From positions 1 through 12,100 of the forward strand of contig JACMKV010000173.1 of assembly GCA_014379915.1 (NCBI GenBank): a DNA stretch of 12,100 nt. The letters are read 5' to 3'. Shown in pieces: positions 1 to 5,681 of this stretch. A program made the position numbers and the translations under genes. This DNA comes from Burkholderiales bacterium (GTDB lineage: Bacteria > Pseudomonadota > Gammaproteobacteria > Burkholderiales > JACMKV01). A model generated the notes under the pieces. That model was given only the letters and a program-made list of their open reading frames with translations. It did no database searches and was not told the DNA's origin. Numbering within the stretch: position 1 is the stretch's first letter; each line of letters begins with the position of its first letter.

Positions 1-258
1 CCCAAGCTAGCCGCGAGCTCGGCTTGCGCCACCGCTTCACCAAACCTTACTGCCCGCAGACCAACGGCAAGGCCGAACGCTTCATCGGTTCGGCGCTGCG
101 CGAGTGGGCCTATGGTTTCATCTACCATCATTCGAATCAAAGAACCGCCATGCTCGAGCACTGGACGCATCACTACAACTGGCATCGGCCGCATCAGGGT
201 ATCGGTGGTGTACCGCCTGCTTCCAGGCTGCCGGGGAATAACGTGTTGCAAGTTCACA
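1..258 (+). mobile_element. Right end of an IS481-family insertion sequence
   Basis: The transposase homology ends near base 260. IS481-family elements typically end 5'-TGT...ACA-3', and an ACA lies at 256-258, so the right boundary is placed there by inference. The left end is outside the window, so inverted repeats and target duplication cannot be checked. Confidence 0.5.
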
Positions 259-353
259 CTTTGCCGAGCAAAGCATCGCATTTGCTGCGGAAATCCTCGG
301 CTCTTTTCGTGCCGACTGCACCGCGCAGCGCATCGAAGCAGAGGCGCATCTGA
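1..353 (+). CDS. IS481-family transposase, C-terminal part (5' truncated by window edge)
   Basis: The frame is open from the first bases of the window, so the N-terminus lies outside. The visible part is the end of a DDE integrase core: TKPYCPQTNGKAERFI carries the catalytic glutamate in KAERF, followed by LREWAY and the HYNWHRPHQGIGG block with PPASRL. These are hallmarks of IS481-family transposases, which cut and join the ends of their own element. Family members normally stop just after a segment like NNVLQVHT, which ends here at about base 260. In this copy no stop is present there, and the frame runs on about 30 codons antisense to the neighbouring small gene, ending at 351-353. The tail after base 260 is therefore probably not native. 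The TTG at 24 is an internal codon, not a start. Family assignment is firm; whether the protein is active cannot be judged. Confidence 0.85.
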   Translation, partial: QASRELGLRHRFTKPYCPQTNGKAERFIGSALREWAYGFIYHHSNQRTAMLEHWTHHYNWHRPHQGIGGVPPASRLPGNNVLQVHTLPSKASHLLRKSSALFVPTAPRSASKQRRI

Positions 354-502
354 CGCACGAGCTTCTCGCGCGATTTTGCATTGTTCGACTTTCGGTTGAG
401 GTCGTCGGCGCTGGGGCCGAGCGCGTCGTACAGCTTACAACTGCGCGAGACAATCTCTTCGACGCCTTTGGCGGTTTTGACCAGAACGGTTTTCTTGTCC
501 AC
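254..502 (-). CDS. Small hypothetical protein, 3' end probably clipped by the IS
   Basis: This frame encodes 82 residues, basic and predicted helical, with no signal peptide or membrane segment. It begins MDKKTVLVKTAKGVEEIVSR and continues with ALGPSADDL and a helical ELVRQ/CFDALR-like region. The KTVLVKTAKG opening resembles the start of a longer betaproteobacterial hypothetical family known to me only from memory. The remainder resembles the C-terminal helical part of such proteins, so this may be an internally deleted member; that is a weak inference. The start shown is a GTG at 502. The frame stays open further upstream and no good ribosome site was found, so the start is uncertain. The stop TGA (256-254) lies inside the inferred IS end. 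It is divergent from the gene at 569. Confidence 0.5.
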   Translation of the reverse strand: MDKKTVLVKTAKGVEEIVSRSCKLYDALGPSADDLNRKSNNAKSREKLVRQMRLCFDALRGAVGTKRAEDFRSKCDALLGKV

Positions 503-568
503 CAGTCGGATGCCACGGTCAGCTAACGTTGTGGCACTATTTAACTCTTTAAAAGTCGTTAGAACGAT

Positions 569-847
569 ATGTCATATCCCGATGAAGATCAGGTTTCATT
601 GCTGCGCAGCCAAATCGAAATGCTGATAGGCGAGCGCGAGAACTTGCTGCGCGTGGTCGGTGCGGCGGCCGCTTTCGTGGCGGAGCTGGATAGCAAAACC
701 CTGCCTGAGGCTACCTATGAAGCGGCAGAACTGCTCGCCGAGTCATTGAACGATTTGCCCGAAGACAGCCTGCGCGACGCACTGGAGCGCGTGAAGGCGA
801 CCATGAGCGCGGACCGGAATCTAAGCGCGCAACACGGCGAGTCATGA
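569..847 (+). CDS. Small conserved-looking hypothetical protein (92 aa)
   Basis: I do not recognise a function. The protein is acidic, soluble and mostly helical. Residues 1-30 have a heptad-like pattern (DQVSLLRSQIEMLIGERENLL) suggesting a short coiled coil. There follow an alanine-rich segment (GAAAAFVAEL, 31-40) and an amphipathic region with repeated short acidic helices (LPEATYEAAELLAESLNDLPEDSLRDALE, roughly 45-73, cited here as a region). There is no signal peptide, cysteine pair or known catalytic motif. ATG at 569 has only a weak ribosome site. It is divergent from the small gene at 254-502, with 66 bases between the two starts. Similar small proteins seem to occur in betaproteobacteria, but this is from memory. 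It looks like a real gene because of its amino-acid composition and good codon use. Confidence 0.6.
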   Translation: MSYPDEDQVSLLRSQIEMLIGERENLLRVVGAAAAFVAELDSKTLPEATYEAAELLAESLNDLPEDSLRDALERVKATMSADRNLSAQHGES

Positions 848-1078
848 TTGCCGCGGCGCTTGATTGGCCCGTCTGCGGATGGCGCTGCTCGATTTGCCAA
901 GCCGCCGAAGGTCCATCATTTCCCGAGCTTCGCGCTCGAACGCGATCTGGAGCTGCGCTGCCGCGGGAAGATCACGTTTATGTTAAAGTGACAGACCAAA
1001 ATCACCCGCGCAAGCGTTGAAAGTAAGATGCCGATGCGCGAAAACGAACGCGCAACGACGGGCCGAATAAACAACGAC

Positions 1079-1088
1079 GAGCGCGCTC
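1079..1088. repeat. 10-bp palindrome GAGCGCGCTC, copy 1
   Basis: A perfect palindrome about 22 bases upstream of the RRM start codon. The same 10-mer occurs at 2006-2015 in the intergenic region before the Gre-like gene. Function unknown; a shared operator is possible. Confidence 0.4.
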
Positions 1089-1098
1089 GCACCAAGTC

Positions 1099-1105
1099 AC
1101 AGGAG
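1099..1105 (+). promoter_or_regulatory. Ribosome binding site of the RRM gene
   Basis: CAGGAGA lies just before ATG 1111, with GGAG about 7 bases from the start. This is a strong Shine-Dalgarno match and fixes the start of the RNA-binding protein. Confidence 0.7.
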
Positions 1106-1110
1106 AATAC

Positions 1111-1380
1111 ATGAACATATTTGTCGGCAATCTCGCACCCGAGGTCGATGAAGCGGATCTAAAGCAATTGTTTGAAGGCTCGGGTCAGGTCAAATCGGTC
1201 CAGATCGTCAAGGACCTGTTCAGCGGTGTATCGAAGGGATTCGGTTTCGTCGAAATGCCCGGCAAGGCGCATTCGCTCGCCGCAATTTCCGGCTTGAACG
1301 GCAAGGAATTCAAGGGTCAGGCGCTGAAAGTCAATGAAGCGAGGCCCAAGACCAATGGCCGCGGCGGACGTCGCCGCTGA
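1111..1380 (+). CDS. Single-RRM RNA-binding protein
   Basis: The 89-residue protein is essentially one RNA recognition motif. RNP2 is NIFVGNL at residues 2-8 and RNP1 is KGFGFVEM at residues 42-49. The usual beta-alpha-beta-beta-alpha-beta order is visible: helix 1 around DEADLKQLFEGSG and the last strand around ALKVNEARPK. RNP1 Phe44 and Phe46 and the RNP2 Phe4 provide the stacking aromatic residues expected for single-stranded RNA contact. The C-terminal tail is very short and basic (TNGRGGRRR), a minimal version of the glycine/arginine-rich tail common in bacterial and cyanobacterial RRM proteins. Such proteins are cytoplasmic and often cold- or stress-induced, but induction here is inference. 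A strong ribosome site precedes ATG 1111. It appears monocistronic. Confidence 0.92.
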   Translation: MNIFVGNLAPEVDEADLKQLFEGSGQVKSVQIVKDLFSGVSKGFGFVEMPGKAHSLAAISGLNGKEFKGQALKVNEARPKTNGRGGRRR

Positions 1381-1509
1381 GTTGTGGGTCTTCGGCGTTC
1401 CCTTCAATCGGGTTCGGTCGGTCATTCTCAGCGGTAGGCGCGAGTCACGGGCGCGGGGGCGCGCAGGGTCGTAGCGGCGCTGCGGTTGAGATGGGGAGTA
1501 AACGGCCTT

Positions 1510-1941
1510 TCATTTCAACCTCTGCAACGCCAGTAGCACCGCCTCGCGTGTTTTGGCAATGTGCGCATTGACGCGTACAGATGCCGCTTCATCGTCTTCA
1601 AGCTGCTCCCAGTTTTCCCGCCAGGTTTGCAGCAGCCTATCGGCGGTCTCCGGCACCGGTTCGGGAATCACCCGACTCAGGTCGCGGATTAGCAGCGCCC
1701 GTCCCCAGCCGGTGATCGGATTGCCCATCTTGCGATCTTTCTGGTAATGCGCATAGTCCGCGATCAACTGCAGTTCGCCGAGATTTTTCAGCACCTCGAA
1801 AGCGGCGATCCGTATACTGCGATTCTCCTCGACCACGGCGTCGCGCCAAGAGTTGTAGGCGAGGCCGGAAAGCGCAACGACCAGACTGATGATCGCGACC
1901 GAATGCGCTTTGAGTTGATCAGCTATGCTGGATGTTCGCAT
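1510..1941 (-). CDS. Single-pass membrane protein of unknown function
   Basis: The protein has one N-terminal hydrophobic segment (HSVAIISLVVALSGLAY, about residues 13-30 counted from the start used here). A soluble helical domain of about 110 residues follows, containing EENRSIRIAAFEVLKNLGELQ, a YAHYQKDRK stretch and GWGRALLIRDLSRV. The segment after the membrane anchor (NSWRDAVVEENRSIR) looks like a helical stalk. No enzymatic motif is visible. The start is unclear: the frame is open to a GTG at 1983, with ATG options at 1968, 1962 and 1941, none with a good ribosome site. ATG 1941 is preferred because it places the membrane segment near the N-terminus. The gene is divergent from the Gre-like gene. 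I recognise no named family; it may be a conserved betaproteobacterial hypothetical. Confidence 0.65.
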   Translation of the reverse strand: MRTSSIADQLKAHSVAIISLVVALSGLAYNSWRDAVVEENRSIRIAAFEVLKNLGELQLIADYAHYQKDRKMGNPITGWGRALLIRDLSRVIPEPVPETADRLLQTWRENWEQLEDDEAASVRVNAHIAKTREAVLLALQRLK

Positions 1942-1961
1942 TGGGCAATCCGGGACCACCA

Positions 1962-1989
1962 TTTTCATTTCATCGATTTTCACTATAAT
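1962..1989 (+). promoter_or_regulatory. Candidate sigma70 promoter toward the Gre-like gene
   Basis: A perfect TATAAT lies at 1984-1989, with TTTTCA (4/6 to the -35 consensus) at 1962-1967 and a 16-base spacer. It would give a leader of about 150 bases before the gene at 2145. The -35 element is weak and the site overlaps possible upstream starts of the minus-strand gene. Confidence 0.35.
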
Positions 1990-2005
1990 GATATAGCCTT
2001 TTGTC

Positions 2006-2015
2006 GAGCGCGCTC
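2006..2015. repeat. 10-bp palindrome GAGCGCGCTC, copy 2
   Basis: Identical to the palindrome at 1079-1088. It sits about 17 bases downstream of the candidate -10 element, where a bound regulator could block transcription. The role is inferred only. Confidence 0.4.
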
Positions 2016-2028
2016 CTGTCCTGGTTTC

Positions 2029-2071
2029 GGTCTGTCACGGTTCTGCTATGGGTCTGTCACGGGTCTGCTAC
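2029..2071. repeat. 22-bp tandem direct repeat (two units plus a degenerate third)
   Basis: GGTCTGTCACGG occurs at 2029-2040 and 2051-2062, each followed by a TCTGCTA(T/C) block, giving a 22-base period. A further degenerate TCTTGCTAC follows at 2075-2083. The array lies in the leader of the Gre-like gene. Confidence 0.6.
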
Positions 2072-2131
2072 GGCTCTTGCTACATAAACCGCTCCATTTT
2101 TTTCCTCCTTCTATTTTTCGGTATTGTCCCT

Positions 2132-2135
2132 GGAG
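2132..2135 (+). promoter_or_regulatory. Ribosome binding site deciding a GTG start
   Basis: GGAG lies nine bases before GTG 2145. It falls inside the longer frame beginning at TTG 2124, so it argues for the shorter protein MSRAFVKEDD. Confidence 0.55.
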
Positions 2136-2144
2136 TCAGACGTT

Positions 2145-2648
2145 GTGAGCAGAGCTTTTGTAAAGGAAGACGACCTCAACCTGAGCGCGGAGGAGGGGTT
2201 CGACCGCCCGCAAAGTCCTCATCCCAACTATGTAACGGCGCGAGGCCTCGCCAAGCTACAGGAACAATACCAGGCGCTGCAGGGCAGGCGCAGCGAACTG
2301 GCGGCGGCCGATGACGCGCTGGCGCGGCAACAACTGGCCGGCGTCGAGCGCGATTTGCGCTACTTTCAGCGCCAGCTGGAATCGGCAATTCCGGTTGATC
2401 CAGCGGTTCAGCCGCGCGATGAAGCACATTTTGGCGCAAGGGTTGAAGTGATCGATGAAGCAGGGCACAGCCACCATTTCAGCCTGGTCGGGGAAGATGA
2501 GGCGGATGCCGGCAGTGGCTGCGTTAGCTGGATTTCGCCACTAGCCAAAGCCCTCAACGGTTCCCGCGTCGGCGATACGGTGACATGGAGACGCCCGGCT
2601 GGCGATCTTGTTCTGGAAATCGTCTCTATCGAATATCCAATGGATTGA
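2145..2648 (+). CDS. GreA/GreB-family transcription factor-like protein
   Basis: The protein (167 aa) has the Gre layout. An N-terminal extension (MSRAFVKEDD...ERPxSPHPNYVT type) is followed by a coiled-coil hairpin at about residues 33-80. A C-terminal FKBP-like domain follows at about 95-164, ending SWISPLAKALNGSRVGDTV and LEIVSIEY, the typical Gre C-terminal signature. Gre factors insert the coiled coil into the secondary channel of RNA polymerase and stimulate transcript cleavage. Here the hairpin tip reads ELAAADDALARQQLAGVERD and lacks the canonical GDxSENAEY acidic loop, so cleavage activity is doubtful. The frame is open from a TTG at 2124, but GGAG at 2132-2135, nine bases before GTG 2145, favours the GTG. 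Family assignment is strong; equivalence to GreA or GreB is not claimed. Confidence 0.85.
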   Translation: MSRAFVKEDDLNLSAEEGFDRPQSPHPNYVTARGLAKLQEQYQALQGRRSELAAADDALARQQLAGVERDLRYFQRQLESAIPVDPAVQPRDEAHFGARVEVIDEAGHSHHFSLVGEDEADAGSGCVSWISPLAKALNGSRVGDTVTWRRPAGDLVLEIVSIEYPMD

Positions 2649-2840
2649 TCGCCGCGTTGCCGCGTTATGGCAGATCGGCGGCCCCTCGCAAGCATGCGAA
2701 TCGCGGTTTCGGCTTGAAACGCGCCGGGTTCGGCCAGTACCATACCGGCATCACGGCGGGCATCACTTCGTGACTTGCGGCGCCGTATGCACCGTATTTC
2801 ACATCGCGTATTTCAAATCGCTTGCTAGCGGAAGGGCGAC

Positions 2841-3788
2841 ATGGCTCTGTTATCCATACTTGCCGCGTTGTTGATTGAGCAGTGGCGGCCGCTACCGCGC
2901 AGAAACAGCGTGGTCCTGATGTTCGAAGACTATGCCGCGAGGCTGAGCGCGTTTTTGAACGGCGGCGAGCGCTGGCATGGGCTGGCTGCGTGGCTGCTTG
3001 CCGTATTGCCCCCGGTAGTCATCGGCGGCGGCATCTACTACCTGCTCTATGAGGCAAGCCCGGTGCTCGCATTGCTGTGGAATGTTCTGGTGCTCTACCT
3101 GACGATGGGGTTGCGCCAGTTCAGTCATGCATTTACGGCCATCGTCGCGGCGCTGAGCCGCGGTGACCTCGACGTTGCGCGCGAGCTCTTGCAGGAGTGG
3201 CGCGGTCTGCCGACCAATGAATTCAATCGCGTCGAAACGGCCCGAGTCTCGATCGAACATGGGCTTATCTACTCGCACCGCTACGTGTTCGGCATCATTT
3301 TCTGGTTCATCGTGCTGCCGGGACCGATCGGAGCGATTCTGTATCGCTCTGCCGCTTTGCTGAATGATCAATGGGCGAGTCGCACCGAACGCGGCGCCAG
3401 CATATTCGGCGGCGAACGCGCGTTCGGCAATTTTGCTGCGCAGGCGTTTGAGGTGCTCGATTGGCTACCGGTGCGGCTGACCGCAATCAGCTTCGCAATC
3501 GTCGGGGATTTCGAGGACGCAATCTACTGCTGGCGCTCGCAAGCATTGTCGTGGGCGTACCCGCCGCATGGCATCGTGCTGTCGAGCGGCGCAGGCGCGC
3601 TCGGCGTGCGTCTTGGGGAGGCATTGCATGAGTACGGCAGCCTGGTCTACCGCCCCGAGATCGGCGTTGGTGATGAGGCCGACGTCGGTTACATGCAAAG
3701 CACGATAGGGCTGATCTGGCGAGCGCTCGTGCTATGGCTATTGCTTTTGTTTTTGGTCGCCATCGCCAAGTGGGTCGGCGGCGCCTGA
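2841..3788 (+). CDS. CobD/CbiB-family integral membrane protein
   Basis: The 315-residue protein belongs to the CobD/CbiB family (related to AmpE). CbiB itself forms adenosylcobinamide phosphate in cobalamin synthesis. Hydrophobic segments lie at about residues 46-70, 74-90, 148-168 and 291-311. The family-type block FEVLDWLPVRLTAISFAIVG lies at 203-222, followed by DFEDAIYCW and SWAYPPHGIVLSSGAGALG. The N-terminal LIEQWRPLP is also typical. GGAAGG-like bases (GGAAGGGCGAC) precede ATG 2841. No other cobalamin gene is visible, and lone copies of this family in betaproteobacteria are common, so a role in B12 synthesis should not be assumed. AmpE-like signalling or another membrane function is equally open. 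It converges on the cytochrome c gene, 154 bases away. Confidence 0.85.
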   Translation: MALLSILAALLIEQWRPLPRRNSVVLMFEDYAARLSAFLNGGERWHGLAAWLLAVLPPVVIGGGIYYLLYEASPVLALLWNVLVLYLTMGLRQFSHAFTAIVAALSRGDLDVARELLQEWRGLPTNEFNRVETARVSIEHGLIYSHRYVFGIIFWFIVLPGPIGAILYRSAALLNDQWASRTERGASIFGGERAFGNFAAQAFEVLDWLPVRLTAISFAIVGDFEDAIYCWRSQALSWAYPPHGIVLSSGAGALGVRLGEALHEYGSLVYRPEIGVGDEADVGYMQSTIGLIWRALVLWLLLLFLVAIAKWVGGA

Positions 3789-3793
3789 AGATC

Positions 3794-3839
3794 CCGTCAT
3801 TGCGAAGAGCTGCCGCAATCAAGGCAATCTTGCGGCAGC
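3794..3839. repeat. Dispersed CCGTCATTGC-type repeat with a perfect 10-bp hairpin
   Basis: The stretch begins CCGTCATTGCGA, which resembles a dispersed intergenic repeat seen in many proteobacterial genomes. It contains a perfect inverted repeat, GCTGCCGCAA (3809-3818) and TTGCGGCAGC (3830-3839), with an 11-base loop. It lies between convergent genes, so the hairpin could help end transcription from either side. There is no T-run, so it is not a canonical intrinsic terminator. A related 10-mer appears inverted at 6239-6248. Confidence 0.55.
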
Positions 3840-3897
3840 CGACATCAAGACTCTTGCCTTTCGCGCGCTGCGCCGATGCTGCTTGATTCGCCGAGAA

Positions 3898-3924
3898 GTA
3901 AGCGTCCTTCCGTTGAACGCTTAC
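3898..3924. terminator. Hairpin downstream of the cytochrome c gene
   Basis: The arms GTAAGCGT (3898-3905) and ACGCTTAC (3917-3924) are perfectly complementary with an 11-base loop. It lies 18 bases past the stop of the minus-strand cytochrome c gene. A T-tract is lacking, so it is only a possible terminator or RNA end stabiliser. Confidence 0.35.
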
Positions 3925-3942
3925 CGGCCATGACGGCCCGGA

Positions 3943-4284
3943 TTATTTGAATTTATAGAACTCGCGGTTCAGATAAGCCGCGATGTGCGCCTCATCTTCC
4001 GGAAAAAGGTTTGCGCCGAGATTGGCGTTGCAAGCGCGGATTTGTGAGATCAACTGCTCCGGCGTTTTCACCTTGCGCTCCGGGCGCGTAAACATCTTGC
4101 TGCCGTCGCCGCCAAACATCGAGACATGACACGCGCCGCAGTTCTTCTCGGTGAACAGCTTTTTTCCAGTATCCGCGTTGCTGCCGGCAAACGGCGCTGC
4201 ATGGAGCAACGAGGGTAACGATGCCAAAGTCATCGTTACCACGATTGCCCTGATGGGCATAAGCCGGCCGCCGATGGTTTTCAT
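3943..4284 (-). CDS. Small periplasmic c-type cytochrome
   Basis: The 113-residue protein has a signal peptide: basic MKTIGGRLMPIR, a hydrophobic core to about residue 27, and an LHAA cleavage region near 28-30. One heme-attachment motif follows, CGACH at residues 49-53, with Cys49 and Cys52 for the thioethers and His53 as the axial ligand. The sixth ligand is not obvious; Met56 and Met64 (SMFGGDGSKMF) are close to the heme site, and no typical C-terminal methionine is seen. A third cysteine lies in QIRACNANLG (85). The C-terminus (DEAHIAAYLNREFYKF) matches the last helix of class I cytochromes. ATG 4284 is preferred over ATG 4296 because GGGAAATGAG precedes it and the signal peptide then starts properly. 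It lies 13 bases after the M48 peptidase stop, so the two are probably co-transcribed. Confidence 0.88.
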   Translation of the reverse strand: MKTIGGRLMPIRAIVVTMTLASLPSLLHAAPFAGSNADTGKKLFTEKNCGACHVSMFGGDGSKMFTRPERKVKTPEQLISQIRACNANLGANLFPEDEAHIAAYLNREFYKFK

Positions 4285-4297
4285 CTCATTTCCCATC

Positions 4298-5554
4298 TCA
4301 AAGAAAATAATGCGCGCCCTGCAGGCGTTGAATGCGCGACGCCGCGGGTGGATGTGAATCATAGAATGCGGAATGCAGCGGATCGGGCGTCAAGGTCGAT
4401 GCATTGTCCTTGTACAAGGTAACAAGCGCGCGCATCAGGTCGCTGGCCGACGCATGTTGCGCAGCGTATTCGTCGGCCTCGAATTCGTGTTTGCGCGAAT
4501 AAAGCGCCATCAGCGGTTGCAGCAAAAACGTGAACACCGGCGCAACCAGCACGAACAGCAGCAAGGCCATCGCGGTCGATTGTTCGGCTACGCCCAGGCC
4601 CTGATAGAACCACTCCTTGTCGATAAGGAAGCCCAGCACCCATAGAAACGCGAGGCTGACGGCGAATGTCCACGCCATGCGTTTGATCACGTGGCGCAGC
4701 TTGAAATGACCGAGCTCATGGGCCAGCACGGCCTCGATTTCGGCCGGCTGCAAACGCGACAACAGCGTATCGAAAAACACGATGCGCTTGGCTTTGCCGA
4801 AACCCGTGAAATACGCGTTGCCGTGATTGCTGCGCCTGGAGCCATCCATCACAAACAGCCCTTGCGACGTGAAACCGCATTTTTTCAGCAGCGATTCGAT
4901 GCGGGCCTTCAGTTCCATATCCTGCATCGGCGAAAACTTGTTGAACAGCGGCGCGATGTAGGTCGGGTAGATCGCGAGCGCAAGCACATTGAAGGTCATC
5001 CAGGCAAGCCACACGTACAACCACCAGTTATCGCCCATCCTCGCCATAAGCCAGAGAACCAGCAGCAGAAGCGGCAGACCGAAAACCGCGGCGAGCAGGG
5101 TCTGCTTCAGCAAATCACCGAAATATAGTTTTAGCGTCATCTTGTTGAAGCCAAAACGCGCCTCGACGCCGAACGTACGATAGAGGCTGACCGGGAGTTC
5201 GATCAGAGTCATGAGCACGAACGCGCTGACGATCAGCGCCATGCCATGCCCGAGGTTGCCGCCCTCGCCGAGAACGCCGCGCCAGAAGGTATCGAGGGCC
5301 TGCAAGCCGCCGCCCAGGGTGAAAAGCAGCAGGACAGCGAGTTCGACTACGATGCCGGCCATATTCAGGCGCGTTTTGGCGCTGCTGTAATCGGCGGCTT
5401 TCTGATGCGCGGCGAGGCTGATCTGCTCGCTGAAACCAGCCGGGACCGCGTTGCGGTGCGCCTGGATGTAGCGCACATGGCGCGCCGCCAACCATAACCT
5501 GGTGACGGTTGCGAGCGCCAATGCGGCGAGGAAGACCAACGTGAATGTCATCAT
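4298..5554 (-). CDS. M48-family zinc metallopeptidase (Ste24/CAAX-protease-like)
   Basis: This 418-residue integral membrane protein is an M48A-type peptidase. The zinc motif HELGH is at residues 279-283, with Glu280 as catalytic base. The third ligand is Glu357 in SRKHEFEADEYA, followed by Asp361. NAYFTGFGKAKRIVFFDTLL (247-266) is the strand and loop before the active site seen in Ste24 proteins. Several membrane segments are evident at about 3-23, 66-82, 104-122, 151-171, 178-196, 297-312 and 328-350. Bacterial relatives act in membrane-protein quality control, but the substrate is unknown. The frame is open to a TTG at 5587; ATG 5554 (MMTFTLVFL) is chosen because it starts directly with the first membrane segment. 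It leads the cytochrome c gene and is divergent from orn. Confidence 0.93.
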   Translation of the reverse strand: MMTFTLVFLAALALATVTRLWLAARHVRYIQAHRNAVPAGFSEQISLAAHQKAADYSSAKTRLNMAGIVVELAVLLLFTLGGGLQALDTFWRGVLGEGGNLGHGMALIVSAFVLMTLIELPVSLYRTFGVEARFGFNKMTLKLYFGDLLKQTLLAAVFGLPLLLLVLWLMARMGDNWWLYVWLAWMTFNVLALAIYPTYIAPLFNKFSPMQDMELKARIESLLKKCGFTSQGLFVMDGSRRSNHGNAYFTGFGKAKRIVFFDTLLSRLQPAEIEAVLAHELGHFKLRHVIKRMAWTFAVSLAFLWVLGFLIDKEWFYQGLGVAEQSTAMALLLFVLVAPVFTFLLQPLMALYSRKHEFEADEYAAQHASASDLMRALVTLYKDNASTLTPDPLHSAFYDSHPPAASRIQRLQGAHYFL

Positions 5555-5572
5555 TTTTGTTAACCCGCCACA

Positions 5573-5602
5573 AACAATTCGGAACAATCGGCAACAATTC
5601 GG
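5573..5602. repeat. Tandem AACAATTCGG repeat between the M48 gene and orn
   Basis: Three near-perfect copies are visible: AACAATTCGG at 5573-5582, AACAATCGG at 5583-5591 and AACAATTCGG at 5593-5602. The array has a 10-base period and lies in the divergent promoter region, 19 bases from the peptidase start. One helical turn per unit suits a protein-binding array, but this is inference. Confidence 0.6.
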
Positions 5603-5681
5603 ACAGCGAATTTGGACAACGACTGCGGTCGAGGCTGCCAGCTATGACAGAATAGCGGCTTTAGAATTCCTCTAATCGATT

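Larger units (their letters stand above)
848..1110. other. Intergenic region and leader of the RRM gene
   Basis: This 263-base stretch has no convincing reading frame on either strand. Close to the RRM start it contains a perfect 10-base palindrome (GAGCGCGCTC, 1079-1088) and the ribosome site. A long untranslated leader would fit a cold- or stress-regulated RRM gene, but no promoter was located with confidence. Confidence 0.4.

Noticed and set aside
118..516. 132-residue minus-strand open frame overlapping the IS end
   Set aside because: It crosses the IS boundary and is antisense to the conserved transposase end. The shorter minus-strand frame at 254-502 has the better composition.
2029..2083. 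Possible CRISPR array
   Set aside because: Only two clear repeat units with a 22-base period and no spacers of regular length. There are no cas genes in the window.
3809..3839. Canonical intrinsic terminator
   Set aside because: The stem is perfect but no T-run follows on either strand, so it is reported as a repeat hairpin instead.
4691..5128. 145-residue plus-strand open frame
   Set aside because: It is antisense to the zinc-binding region of the M48 peptidase and rich in Gln, Arg and His, a shadow pattern.
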